Below, piece after piece: positions 16,845 to 24,565 of a DNA stretch of 41,340 nt. Made by a program: the position numbers and the translations under genes. Numbering within the stretch: the first letter of the stretch is position 1; every line of letters starts with the position of its first letter. Under the pieces are notes generated by a model, which searched no databases, had not been told where the DNA came from, and worked only from the letters and a program-made list of their open reading frames with translations. The stretch is from Flavobacteriales bacterium (GTDB lineage Bacteria > Bacteroidota > Bacteroidia > Flavobacteriales_D > Sanyastnellaceae), in assembly GCA_016777435.1 (NCBI GenBank), contig JADHRK010000003.1:1-41340 (forward strand), written 5' to 3'.

Positions 16845-19283
16845 ATGCAAAAACGAATTCCTTTGCTTTTGGTTTCGCTATTCGTAGCCTCAAGCATGGC
16901 TTGGAGCCAAACCATTGTGGGGGTTGTTCTTGACGGCCAAGGCGATGCGTTGCCCGGAGCCTTTGTGACCGGTATAGGCGCGGGAGATAAAATCATCGGC
17001 ATCACCAACTCACGGGTTGACGGCAGTTACTCGCTCGACCTTACAGGATGGGCTGGAACAAGCGTTGACTTGCGGTGCAGTTATATCGGTATGGAAAAGG
17101 CCGAGAAATCACTGGGCGTTTTGAGTGCCGGGCAAACCTACACGCAGAACTGGAACCTCGAGGAATCGGCCGAATTGATTGGCCAAGTAGTCGTGAGTGC
17201 CGGACGGTTTGAGCAATCTGCAAATGAAGTGACCGTTTCCATCGATGTCATCCCGCCGCGAATTGTGGAATCTCGAGGAACAACCACCCTCGAAACGGCG
17301 CTGGAGATGAATCCCGGTGTCACTTTTGTCAACGGCGAACCCCAAATCCGGAGCGGAAGCGGATTCAGCTATGGTGCCGGATCGCGCGTCATGATTATGG
17401 TCGATGATCTACCTGTTTTGAGCGGGGATGCTGGGCGACCCACTTGGGGGTTTTTGCCCGTTGAAAACATCGAACAAATCGAAATCATCAAAGGTGCCTC
17501 CAGTGTGCTATTTGGCAGCGCAGCGTTAAGCGGGGTAATCAATGTTCGCACGCGATTTCCCGATGCGCGGCCCCTGACGCGCATCAACGTTCAACACGGT
17601 GTTTACTCCAACCCGAGATCCGGTCAAGCCAAATATTGGAAGGGCGCAGCTCAGCAGTCCAACGTACGTTTCCTGCACAGCCAACAATTGGGTTCGTGGG
17701 ACGTAGTCATCGGTGGGAATTTCCTGGGGGATGACGGGTTTTTGGCTCCAGAAGACGTGGAGGCCAATGACGCCGCAAACTTTCGATTCCAACCTTGGAA
17801 GGTGGACCGTTATGGCGCGGAATACCGCGCAAGACTCAACGCCAATATCCGAAAACGAGAGTCAAATGTATCTGGGTTGACATACGGACTCAATACAAAT
17901 TGGCAGCTTGGAGAATCGCTCAACACCTTGATCTGGCAAAATGCGCCTGATTCCATTTACGGCGCATTCGACGGAGCTGCCACCCGAACCAATCAACTCA
18001 TCGGCACGGTAGACCCCTATATTCAATACCTATCGCCTTCGGGAATACGGCACAACCTGCGCACCCGATGGCAATACCTCAACAATGATAACGACAATGA
18101 TCAGTCGAATGGTTCACACGTTTTCTACGGGGAATACCAGGTGTTCGTCAATGGCGACCGCTGGAACATTCCCGGATTGAAAATCACCACGGGAATTGTC
18201 AACTTGACTGCTCTGAGTCGGGCGGAATTGTACAGCGGTGGCTCGTCAGACGGAAACAATTCAGCCACGAATCAATCCGCTTATGTCCAGTTTGATCAAT
18301 CCATTGGGGAGCGCTTCAAACTGTCCGGAGGAGGACGCTACGAGCATTTCACCGTGAACGGTTCCAGCGCCGGAAAGCCCGTATTCCGGCTTGGCGGCAA
18401 TTACCAATTGGCGGAAGCAACATTTCTGCGAAGCAGCTACGGCCAGGGATTCCGATTCCCGACCATCGCAGAACGGTACATCCGAACGGGACTGGGCGCC
18501 TTACAAATATATCCGAATGAAGAATTACGCCCGGAATACTCTTGGTCCGCTGAGATTGGTTTGAAACAAGGGTTCAAGGTGGGGCCTTTCGCAGGATTCC
18601 TGGATCTGGCATTGTTCCGCCAGGACTTCAGAGATTTCATTGAATTTACGTTTGGTCCTTGGGGGCCTGATGAAGATGAACAGCCCAACGAGGGGAATGC
18701 CTATGGACTGGGTTTCATGAGTGTGAATACCGGTGGAAGCCGGGTGACTGGAGGTGAAGTCTCAATCAACGGCCGCCTGCAATTGGACCGCATACGGATC
18801 GATGTGCTTACCGGATACACCTACACCAATCCCGTCAGCACCAGCCCAGGATTCAATTACAATCCCGACACCACATCGAATTATGAGGCAACGTATTACG
18901 GCACCAGTCACGATACCACTGGCTTGATTTTGAAATACCGTTCCCCTCATGTTTTCCGCTTTGACGCCCAAATTTCAGGAGCGAAGTGGTTTGGGGGATT
19001 GAGCGCCCGATACCAAACCAATCTTCGGAATTTCGACCAAGCATTCATCGCTTTTGAAGAAAATCCGGCCATTTCTGGCATCAATTGGGGTGCGAGGGTA
19101 TGGTTGGAGCAGAACCCCTCACTGCCATGGGTCATGGATGCCCGCTTCGGCCGCGAATGGTCCAACGGACATAAAATCACATTGATCGTGAACAACATTG
19201 CCAATGCCGAATATGCCATTCGACCGATGTCTATGGAAGCGCCTCGTTTGACTACTTTGATGTATACCTACGAAATCAACTGA
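16845..19283 (+). CDS. TonB-dependent outer-membrane receptor
   Basis: This 812-residue receptor has a signal peptide (MQKRIPLLLVSLFVASSMAW), a carboxypeptidase-regulatory-like domain (~22-105), a plug (~115-230) with MIMVDDLPVLSGD and IEIIKGASSVLFGSAALSGV, and a large beta-barrel ending YTYEIN. The plug's 'IKGASSVLFGS' form is typical of receptors of the siderophore/vitamin/colicin I class; the ligand cannot be named. The start at 16845 gives the signal peptide directly, and an ATG at 16827 would add six residues. Its TGA stop (19281-19283) shares its last base with the kdsB ATG, so the two are translationally coupled. It is divergent from dprA. Confidence 0.92.
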   Translation: MQKRIPLLLVSLFVASSMAWSQTIVGVVLDGQGDALPGAFVTGIGAGDKIIGITNSRVDGSYSLDLTGWAGTSVDLRCSYIGMEKAEKSLGVLSAGQTYTQNWNLEESAELIGQVVVSAGRFEQSANEVTVSIDVIPPRIVESRGTTTLETALEMNPGVTFVNGEPQIRSGSGFSYGAGSRVMIMVDDLPVLSGDAGRPTWGFLPVENIEQIEIIKGASSVLFGSAALSGVINVRTRFPDARPLTRINVQHGVYSNPRSGQAKYWKGAAQQSNVRFLHSQQLGSWDVVIGGNFLGDDGFLAPEDVEANDAANFRFQPWKVDRYGAEYRARLNANIRKRESNVSGLTYGLNTNWQLGESLNTLIWQNAPDSIYGAFDGAATRTNQLIGTVDPYIQYLSPSGIRHNLRTRWQYLNNDNDNDQSNGSHVFYGEYQVFVNGDRWNIPGLKITTGIVNLTALSRAELYSGGSSDGNNSATNQSAYVQFDQSIGERFKLSGGGRYEHFTVNGSSAGKPVFRLGGNYQLAEATFLRSSYGQGFRFPTIAERYIRTGLGALQIYPNEELRPEYSWSAEIGLKQGFKVGPFAGFLDLALFRQDFRDFIEFTFGPWGPDEDEQPNEGNAYGLGFMSVNTGGSRVTGGEVSINGRLQLDRIRIDVLTGYTYTNPVSTSPGFNYNPDTTSNYEATYYGTSHDTTGLILKYRSPHVFRFDAQISGAKWFGGLSARYQTNLRNFDQAFIAFEENPAISGINWGARVWLEQNPSLPWVMDARFGREWSNGHKITLIVNNIANAEYAIRPMSMEAPRLTTLMYTYEIN

Positions 19284-20038
19284 TGAGCGACGCACATCCG
19301 AAACTGGTTGGCATCATTCCTGCTCGCTGGGGTTCAACACGATTTCCGGGCAAACCGCTGGCCGAATTGGAGGGGAGAACGGTCATAGAACGAGTCGTTG
19401 AAAAAACCTTGAGTGCCGGCGTTTGTGATGCTGTTTTAGTCGCCACTGACGATGACCGCATCGCGCAAGCCGCGGAGCGCGCTGGGGCCGAAACCCGCAT
19501 GACTGACCCTAAACTGGCCAACGGCACGTTGCGCAGTCACGCAGCACTTGTTCAATGGGAAGACGACCAGAAAACAACGGCGGAATGGATCATTAATGTC
19601 CAAGGGGATGAGCCTTTTGTACACCCCGAACAGCTGCAAAAACTCGCTCAATTGATTCGAAAGCCAGGGGCTGGAATCGCCACGTTGGCTCGGCCCAAGA
19701 CCGCCGATGATCCGGATCGCGAAAATCCAAATCGCGTCAAAGTCACCTGCGATTTGAATGGATCCGCGCTTTATTTCAGCCGATCGCCGATTCCCTCAAG
19801 TCCCGGCCCATGGCTCGAACACGTGGGCCTTTATGCGTTTTCACGAGGGGCACTGGAAGCCCTCACCCACCTTCATGCTACGGAGTTGGAGCGGCGGGAA
19901 CGATTGGAACAATTGCGATGGCTGGAACACGGGTGGAACATTGCTGTGGGGCGCACCCGTCACTCCACCCACGCTGTTGATACCCCAGAAGATTTGAATC
20001 ATTTGCGTAACCTATTGAAACGCGGGGATTTGAATTAG
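19283..20038 (+). CDS. kdsB: CMP-Kdo synthetase (3-deoxy-manno-octulosonate cytidylyltransferase)
   Basis: This 251-residue enzyme activates Kdo with CTP to make CMP-Kdo for the lipopolysaccharide inner core. Diagnostic segments are IIPARWGSTRFPGKPLAEL (from residue ~10), ATDDDRIAQAAE, NGTLRSHAA and NVQGDEPFVHPEQL. KdsB proteins usually carry TERCAEA after NG, so TLRSHAA is a local deviation worth noting; the nucleotide-binding and metal-binding segments are intact. The length is normal. The start codon overlaps the receptor stop codon (TGATG), which fixes the start. The link joins production of an outer-membrane receptor to synthesis of an outer-membrane lipid component. Confidence 0.93.
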   Translation: MSDAHPKLVGIIPARWGSTRFPGKPLAELEGRTVIERVVEKTLSAGVCDAVLVATDDDRIAQAAERAGAETRMTDPKLANGTLRSHAALVQWEDDQKTTAEWIINVQGDEPFVHPEQLQKLAQLIRKPGAGIATLARPKTADDPDRENPNRVKVTCDLNGSALYFSRSPIPSSPGPWLEHVGLYAFSRGALEALTHLHATELERRERLEQLRWLEHGWNIAVGRTRHSTHAVDTPEDLNHLRNLLKRGDLN

Positions 20039-20065
20039 ATTTGTGTCCTACCATTCAATCCACCC

Positions 20066-22282
20066 ATGTTCCGCCTTCCCCTCTTCGTATCTTGCGCGCT
20101 CTTTGCAATTGCTTTTACGTTCGCAGTAGCCAGCAGCTCCTGCAATTCCTCTGACTCTTCCATGGCAACTCACAACCAGCCCGAATTGACTGAAGCTCAG
20201 TTCCCCGCTCCTCCAGCAGCAGAAAAACAAACCCATATCACCGAAATTCACGGCCTTCAATTGGAAGATGATTATTTCTGGATGCGTTTGAGCGACGATC
20301 AGAAAGAGGCCGCTGAGCCGGACGAGCAAACCGCCAAGGTTGTCGATTACCTCACCCGGGAAAATGCCTACACGAAAGAGGTGATGAATGGCACCGAAAC
20401 CTTTCAGGAGAACTTATTCGACGAAATCGTAGGGCGCATCAAGCAAGACGACCAAAGCGTACCGCTCCTGGACAATGGTTATTTCTACTATAGCCGCTAC
20501 GAAGAAGGCAAGGAGTATGCAATTTATTGCCGAAAGCGGGGTTCCCTCGATGCGGAAGAACAAGTGATGCTGAACGTCAATGAAATGGCAGAAGGCTTCA
20601 ATTACTATGCCGTCAGTGGTCGGTCTGTTAGCACCAATAACAATTTGCTCGCATTCAGTGTAGATACGGTCAGCCGACGCGAATACACCCTGCAATTCAA
20701 GGACCTCACTACCGGCGAAATCCTAGCCGACCGCATCCCCGGAACCACGGGCGGTGCCACATGGGCAAACGATAACAAAACTGTTTTCTACTCCAAGAAA
20801 GACCCCATCACCTTGCGGTCTTCTCGCATCTTCAAGCACGTTCTTGGAACCGATGCGAGCCAAGACGTCCTCGTCTTTGAAGAAGCTGATGAAACATTCA
20901 GCTGTGGCATTGGCAAGTCAAAGAGTGAGCAGTACTTAATGATTGCAAGCTATTCCACGGTGAGCAACGAATGGCGTTATTTGGATGCGAATACCCCGAA
21001 CGGTGAATGGAAAATCATTCAGCCGCGGGAACGCAACCTCGAATACAGCTGCAGCCATTATGGAGAGCACTTTTACATCACCACGAACCGGGATGCTAAA
21101 AACTTCAAGCTGGTGCGCACGCCAATCAATGCAACGACCTACGGCAACTGGGAAGACGTCCTTCCCCACCGCGATGAAACCTTGCTCGAAGGTGTGGACA
21201 TTTTCAAGGACTATTTGGTGGTTTCAGAGCGTACAGAAGGCTTGAATCAAATTCGTGTCAAGCGCTGGGACGACGCAGAGGATTACTACATCCAATTCCC
21301 CGATCCTGCTTACTCGGCCTATGTTGGAGCCAACCCTGATTTTGACACCAAACAACTGCGCTATGGATACAACTCCATGACCACGCCAAGCTCTGTTTTC
21401 GAAATGGATATGGTGAGCCAAGCGACGAATCTACTCAAGCAGCAGGAAGTCCTAGGAGGCTCGTTTGACCCTGCAAACTACGAGAGTGAACGCGTCATGG
21501 TTGAAGCACGCGATGGCACCAAAGTCCCTGTATCGATTGTTTCACGCAAAGGGGTCAAAAAGGACGGCAATAATCCTTTCCTGCTCTATGCATATGGAAG
21601 CTATGGCTACAGCATGGACGCGGGTTTCTCCAGCACTCGCTTGAGCTTGCTCGACCGAGGTTTTGTCTATGCGATTGCCCACATCCGAGGTGGACAAGAA
21701 ATGGGCCGCGATTGGTATGAGGACGGAAAGATGTTCAACAAAAAGAATACGTTCACTGATTTTGTTGACTGTGGACAAGCCATGGTGGACCTGGGATATA
21801 CATCACCGCAGCACCTCTACGCGATGGGTGGCTCCGCGGGGGGATTGCTCATGGGAGCTGTCGTCAACATGGCACCTGCCCTTTTCAACGGTGTGATTGC
21901 CGCAGTGCCATTTGTCGACGTCATCAACACGATGTTGGACGAAAGCATTCCACTGACCACCGGTGAATTCGACGAATGGGGCAATCCAAAAAACAAGGAT
22001 TCCTTTGATTACATGATGTCGTATAGCCCGTATGACAACGTTACGGCGCAAGACTATCCCCACATTCTCGTGACGACGGGTTATTGGGACAGCCAAGTAC
22101 AGTATTGGGAACCTGCGAAGTGGATGGCCAAACTGCGCGACACCAAGACCGGTGAAAACTTGCTCATCATGGACTGCAATATGGAAACCGGACACGGCGG
22201 CGCTTCGGGTCGCTTCAAACGGCTCCGAGAAACGGCCATGGAATACGCGTTCTTCATGATGCTCGAAGGCATCGAAGAATAA
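20066..22282 (+). CDS. ptrB: Prolyl oligopeptidase family peptidase (oligopeptidase B-like)
   Basis: This is a 738-residue S9A serine peptidase. An N-terminal hydrophobic segment and SSSCNSSDSS suggest export, possibly as a lipoprotein anchored at the cysteine. A seven-bladed beta-propeller (~80-440) gates the active site. The C-terminal alpha/beta hydrolase domain has GGSAGG (Ser590), YWDSQVQYW (Asp675) and ETGHGG (His710), the full triad. Oligopeptidase B enzymes cut short peptides after basic residues. The length matches the family plus the leader. It follows kdsB after 27 bases and precedes the DUF gene by 11. Dipeptidyl or prolyl specificity is an alternative; the IRGGQEMGRDWYEDGK region fits OpB best. 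Confidence 0.92.
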   Translation: MFRLPLFVSCALFAIAFTFAVASSSCNSSDSSMATHNQPELTEAQFPAPPAAEKQTHITEIHGLQLEDDYFWMRLSDDQKEAAEPDEQTAKVVDYLTRENAYTKEVMNGTETFQENLFDEIVGRIKQDDQSVPLLDNGYFYYSRYEEGKEYAIYCRKRGSLDAEEQVMLNVNEMAEGFNYYAVSGRSVSTNNNLLAFSVDTVSRREYTLQFKDLTTGEILADRIPGTTGGATWANDNKTVFYSKKDPITLRSSRIFKHVLGTDASQDVLVFEEADETFSCGIGKSKSEQYLMIASYSTVSNEWRYLDANTPNGEWKIIQPRERNLEYSCSHYGEHFYITTNRDAKNFKLVRTPINATTYGNWEDVLPHRDETLLEGVDIFKDYLVVSERTEGLNQIRVKRWDDAEDYYIQFPDPAYSAYVGANPDFDTKQLRYGYNSMTTPSSVFEMDMVSQATNLLKQQEVLGGSFDPANYESERVMVEARDGTKVPVSIVSRKGVKKDGNNPFLLYAYGSYGYSMDAGFSSTRLSLLDRGFVYAIAHIRGGQEMGRDWYEDGKMFNKKNTFTDFVDCGQAMVDLGYTSPQHLYAMGGSAGGLLMGAVVNMAPALFNGVIAAVPFVDVINTMLDESIPLTTGEFDEWGNPKNKDSFDYMMSYSPYDNVTAQDYPHILVTTGYWDSQVQYWEPAKWMAKLRDTKTGENLLIMDCNMETGHGGASGRFKRLRETAMEYAFFMMLEGIEE

Positions 22283-22293
22283 GCTGAAATTCC

Positions 22294-22734
22294 ATGAAGC
22301 GGTTCCGCCGGCTAACCAAAGAAGAACTCGACGCCGTGCGTCCTGAATTTGTGCGGTACCTCGCCTCAGAAGGAATTGCAGCTGACGATTGGGCAAAGAA
22401 GCAGGTCCATCATCCTGAGCAAGTCGATGCTTGCCTTGATGCGTTCAGTGAACGTTTCTGGGAAGGCGCAACAGCAGCCATCAAGTATGTGGAGCACTCT
22501 CCCTCCGAGGAAGACGTTTGGGTGTTCCAATTCGATGAAACCTCAGCCAAATTGATCCGATGCGTGCGTGCCGAAGGCACGGTTACTTGGTCGCAAGGCG
22601 GAAAAAGATTCGAGCAAGAAGCCCGTGGCCATGAAATCTTTCAATTGCTGGAACAAGGCGCAAGGCCATGCGATCCGGAGCGATTCAACGCCTTCCAAAC
22701 CGAGATGGCGTCCACGACCGAACCGGGAAATTAG
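22294..22734 (+). CDS. Small conserved Bacteroidetes protein (DUF6495-like)
   Basis: This 146-residue soluble protein has no signal peptide. It begins MKRFRRLTKEELDAVRPEFV, continues YLASEGIAADDWAKK, and has a central FSERFWEGATAAIKYVEH segment. I recall this pattern from a family of unknown function common in Flavobacteriia (labelled DUF6495, from memory). It is rich in charged residues and looks fully folded, with no catalytic motif that I can name. It lies 11 bases after the oligopeptidase gene, probably in its transcript, and overlaps the end of the HAD gene on the other strand by 4 bases. The protein is real on the basis of codon pattern and family memory; the function is unknown. Confidence 0.75.
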   Translation: MKRFRRLTKEELDAVRPEFVRYLASEGIAADDWAKKQVHHPEQVDACLDAFSERFWEGATAAIKYVEHSPSEEDVWVFQFDETSAKLIRCVRAEGTVTWSQGGKRFEQEARGHEIFQLLEQGARPCDPERFNAFQTEMASTTEPGN

Positions 22735-23411
22735 ACCGGCAGCGGCCCCTTACGAAAGGCGCTGTCTGGCAATTCAAACCCTCGTTGCGCTAGCCATACA
22801 GCTACGTCCGATTCTACCGGATGGTGCCAACACGTCTCGAGTCCAGCTGCTTGAGCCCCATTCACATGTTGCTCACTATCATCGATGAAAATGGCGTTTC
22901 GTGGATCCACCCTGTGCCTCGAGCAAAGCGACAAGAACGCATCAGGGTCCGGCTTTCGAATGCCCATTTCATGGCTATAATGAATCCCTTCAAACGCCTT
23001 TCTAAACGCCATTAGTCCAAACCGATCCTCCATCCACGCTTCAAAGACATTTGCATGAATGACATTGGTATTGGAGAACAAATAAAGCCGGGTCTGGCGT
23101 CCCAAGGCTTGAACCAGTGGAATCCGCGAAGGATGCATGCCGGTCAAAATGGAGTTCCAAGCCTCGACGATTTGTAACCGCGTTGTTCCTGGCGCACAAT
23201 GGGCTTCCATTTGGGTATAAAAATCATCCGGGCTGATCCGACCACATTCCAAGTCATCAAACATCGGAGACTGCGCTGCTTGCTTATAAAGCCCAGCAAA
23301 ATCCGCTACCCCAAGCGCTTCAAAAGCACGAACAGGCGCCGCATAATCAATGTCATAGAGTACGCCACCGAAATCCAGAATCAGCGCCTCAGGAAGAGGG
23401 AGGTGTGCCAT
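22731..23411 (-). CDS. HAD-family hydrolase (YihX-like phosphatase)
   Basis: This 226-residue HAD-IA phosphatase has motif I LILDFGGVLYDID (nucleophile Asp13), motif II LFSNTN, the motif III lysine in GIRKPDPDAF and motif IV FIDDSEQHV. The usual Asp two residues after the nucleophile is Gly, as in the YihX sugar-phosphate phosphatase group and related epoxide-hydrolase-type HADs, so the general acid may come from elsewhere. A helical cap lies between motifs I and II. It probably dephosphorylates a small sugar phosphate or nucleotide in the cytoplasm. It is co-directional with the SPOR gene upstream (13 bases between) and tail-to-tail with the DUF6495-like gene. Confidence 0.9.
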   Translation of the reverse strand: MAHLPLPEALILDFGGVLYDIDYAAPVRAFEALGVADFAGLYKQAAQSPMFDDLECGRISPDDFYTQMEAHCAPGTTRLQIVEAWNSILTGMHPSRIPLVQALGRQTRLYLFSNTNVIHANVFEAWMEDRFGLMAFRKAFEGIHYSHEMGIRKPDPDAFLSLCSRHRVDPRNAIFIDDSEQHVNGAQAAGLETCWHHPVESDVAVWLAQRGFELPDSAFRKGPLPV

Positions 23412-23424
23412 GACCGAGGTAAGA

Positions 23425-24471
23425 TCAATGCAACTGACCCAGGCGCTTCAACCAAGCGCGCTTCGTCGATTCATCGCGTCGGAGTTCGGCCAAATTCTTT
23501 CGGGCTTGGCCCTCTTCAAAATGGGTGGAAAACGTTACCAAGTGCAAGCCATTTTCCTGCTTGAAGACTTCCGAATCAAAGCCTTTTAGGCTCAACCTCT
23601 CCGAGAGGTTTTGTGCATTGGATTCAATGGAAAAAGAGCCTGCGACCAATAGGAATACCGCATCACTTTTCATCGCCTCCACTGGCTTGGTCGCAACTGC
23701 ATTCGTCGGAAGCTCAACCTTCTCAGCAACCTTCGTTTCCTCTTCGTTCTTCGTCACCACCGGCGACGCTGCATCCGGCTCAGCAATTGATTCCCACACA
23801 AGAATTGCTTCCTCCTCAAATCTGGGCTGGTAAAGGGCCTCCTCGTACGACTGGATGTGCACAGGAAGCGCACTCAAGAGTGCTGCATCGCTTTCCATGC
23901 CATCCATGAAAAACATGCCCGCACCGCCCAGAACGGGCACGGCTATGGCTGCGGCTATCCTTATCCAAGGCGCCTCCACATGTTGTTCCTCCGATTGCGG
24001 CAATGGAATGATGCGTTTCGTTGGCAAGGAAGGAGTCGATGCATTGGTCTGATTGATGGGCTGCAATGGAATGCGCTTCAATCCGAAAGAGCGCAAGATG
24101 CGCTCCATTTCCTCATCCGGCATGAATTGCATCCGCCCTTCTTGGCCGACAAACAAACGTCCTACGTGATGAATTCGAACCGTTTCGCCGCTTTGCATTG
24201 CCGCCTTGAGCGCAGATGCCTCTGCTTCCACTGCCCCCAAGGCCTCGTCCAAAGAAAGGCCTGACTTTTGGGCAATGGCTTGGACCAAAACGCCATCATG
24301 GTGCACAATTCGTTCGTTGAACAATATGGTGCGAGAGGGTGGGATCAACTCCTGACGCTTATCGTCATACCGCGCCGATTTTCGGTTGCAAACAAACCCG
24401 CCCAATCCCGGAACAACGATGCAATCGTGGTCCAAAAACAAACGGTGGAGGTGGTGATCAAGGAGATTCAT
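23425..24471 (-). CDS. HU-CCDC81 / SPOR-domain membrane protein
   Basis: This is a 348-residue protein. The N-terminus (1-~135) matches the Bacteroidetes HU-CCDC81 pair of HU-like domains: DHDCIVVPGLGGFVCNRKSA, RTILFNERIVHHDGVLVQAI and GETVRIHHVGRLFVG. A single membrane helix lies at ~170-190 (RIAAAIAVPVLGGAGMFF). A variable acidic linker follows, then a C-terminal SPOR domain (~272-345; FLLVAGSFSIESNAQNLSER). SPOR domains bind denuded peptidoglycan glycans at division sites. The layout puts a DNA/partner-binding-like domain in the cytoplasm and a wall-binding domain in the periplasm, suggesting a link between the cell interior and septal wall. It has its own likely promoter at 24500-24530. 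Confidence 0.88.
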   Translation of the reverse strand: MNLLDHHLHRLFLDHDCIVVPGLGGFVCNRKSARYDDKRQELIPPSRTILFNERIVHHDGVLVQAIAQKSGLSLDEALGAVEAEASALKAAMQSGETVRIHHVGRLFVGQEGRMQFMPDEEMERILRSFGLKRIPLQPINQTNASTPSLPTKRIIPLPQSEEQHVEAPWIRIAAAIAVPVLGGAGMFFMDGMESDAALLSALPVHIQSYEEALYQPRFEEEAILVWESIAEPDAASPVVTKNEEETKVAEKVELPTNAVATKPVEAMKSDAVFLLVAGSFSIESNAQNLSERLSLKGFDSEVFKQENGLHLVTFSTHFEEGQARKNLAELRRDESTKRAWLKRLGQLH

Positions 24472-24499
24472 GGTGTCACTGTACGTGCCTATAAGCCTT

Positions 24500-24530
24500 C
24501 GAATGTAGGAGAAACAATCGGGTCTTGCAA
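24500..24530 (-). promoter_or_regulatory. Probable promoter of the HU-CCDC81/SPOR gene
   Basis: On the minus strand TTG (24528-24530) is followed after 20 bases by TACATTCG (24500-24507), one mismatch from TAnnTTTG. The start codon at 24471 is 29 bases downstream. The site sits in the 94-base gap after the large T9SS cargo gene. Confidence 0.4.
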
Positions 24531-24565
24531 GGCCAGACCGCCGATTCCAACTGCTAAAGATTCGA

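Noticed and set aside
21803-22396. A 197-codon minus-strand frame across the end of the oligopeptidase gene
   Set aside because: It is antisense to the catalytic domain with intact triad, and has no family resemblance.
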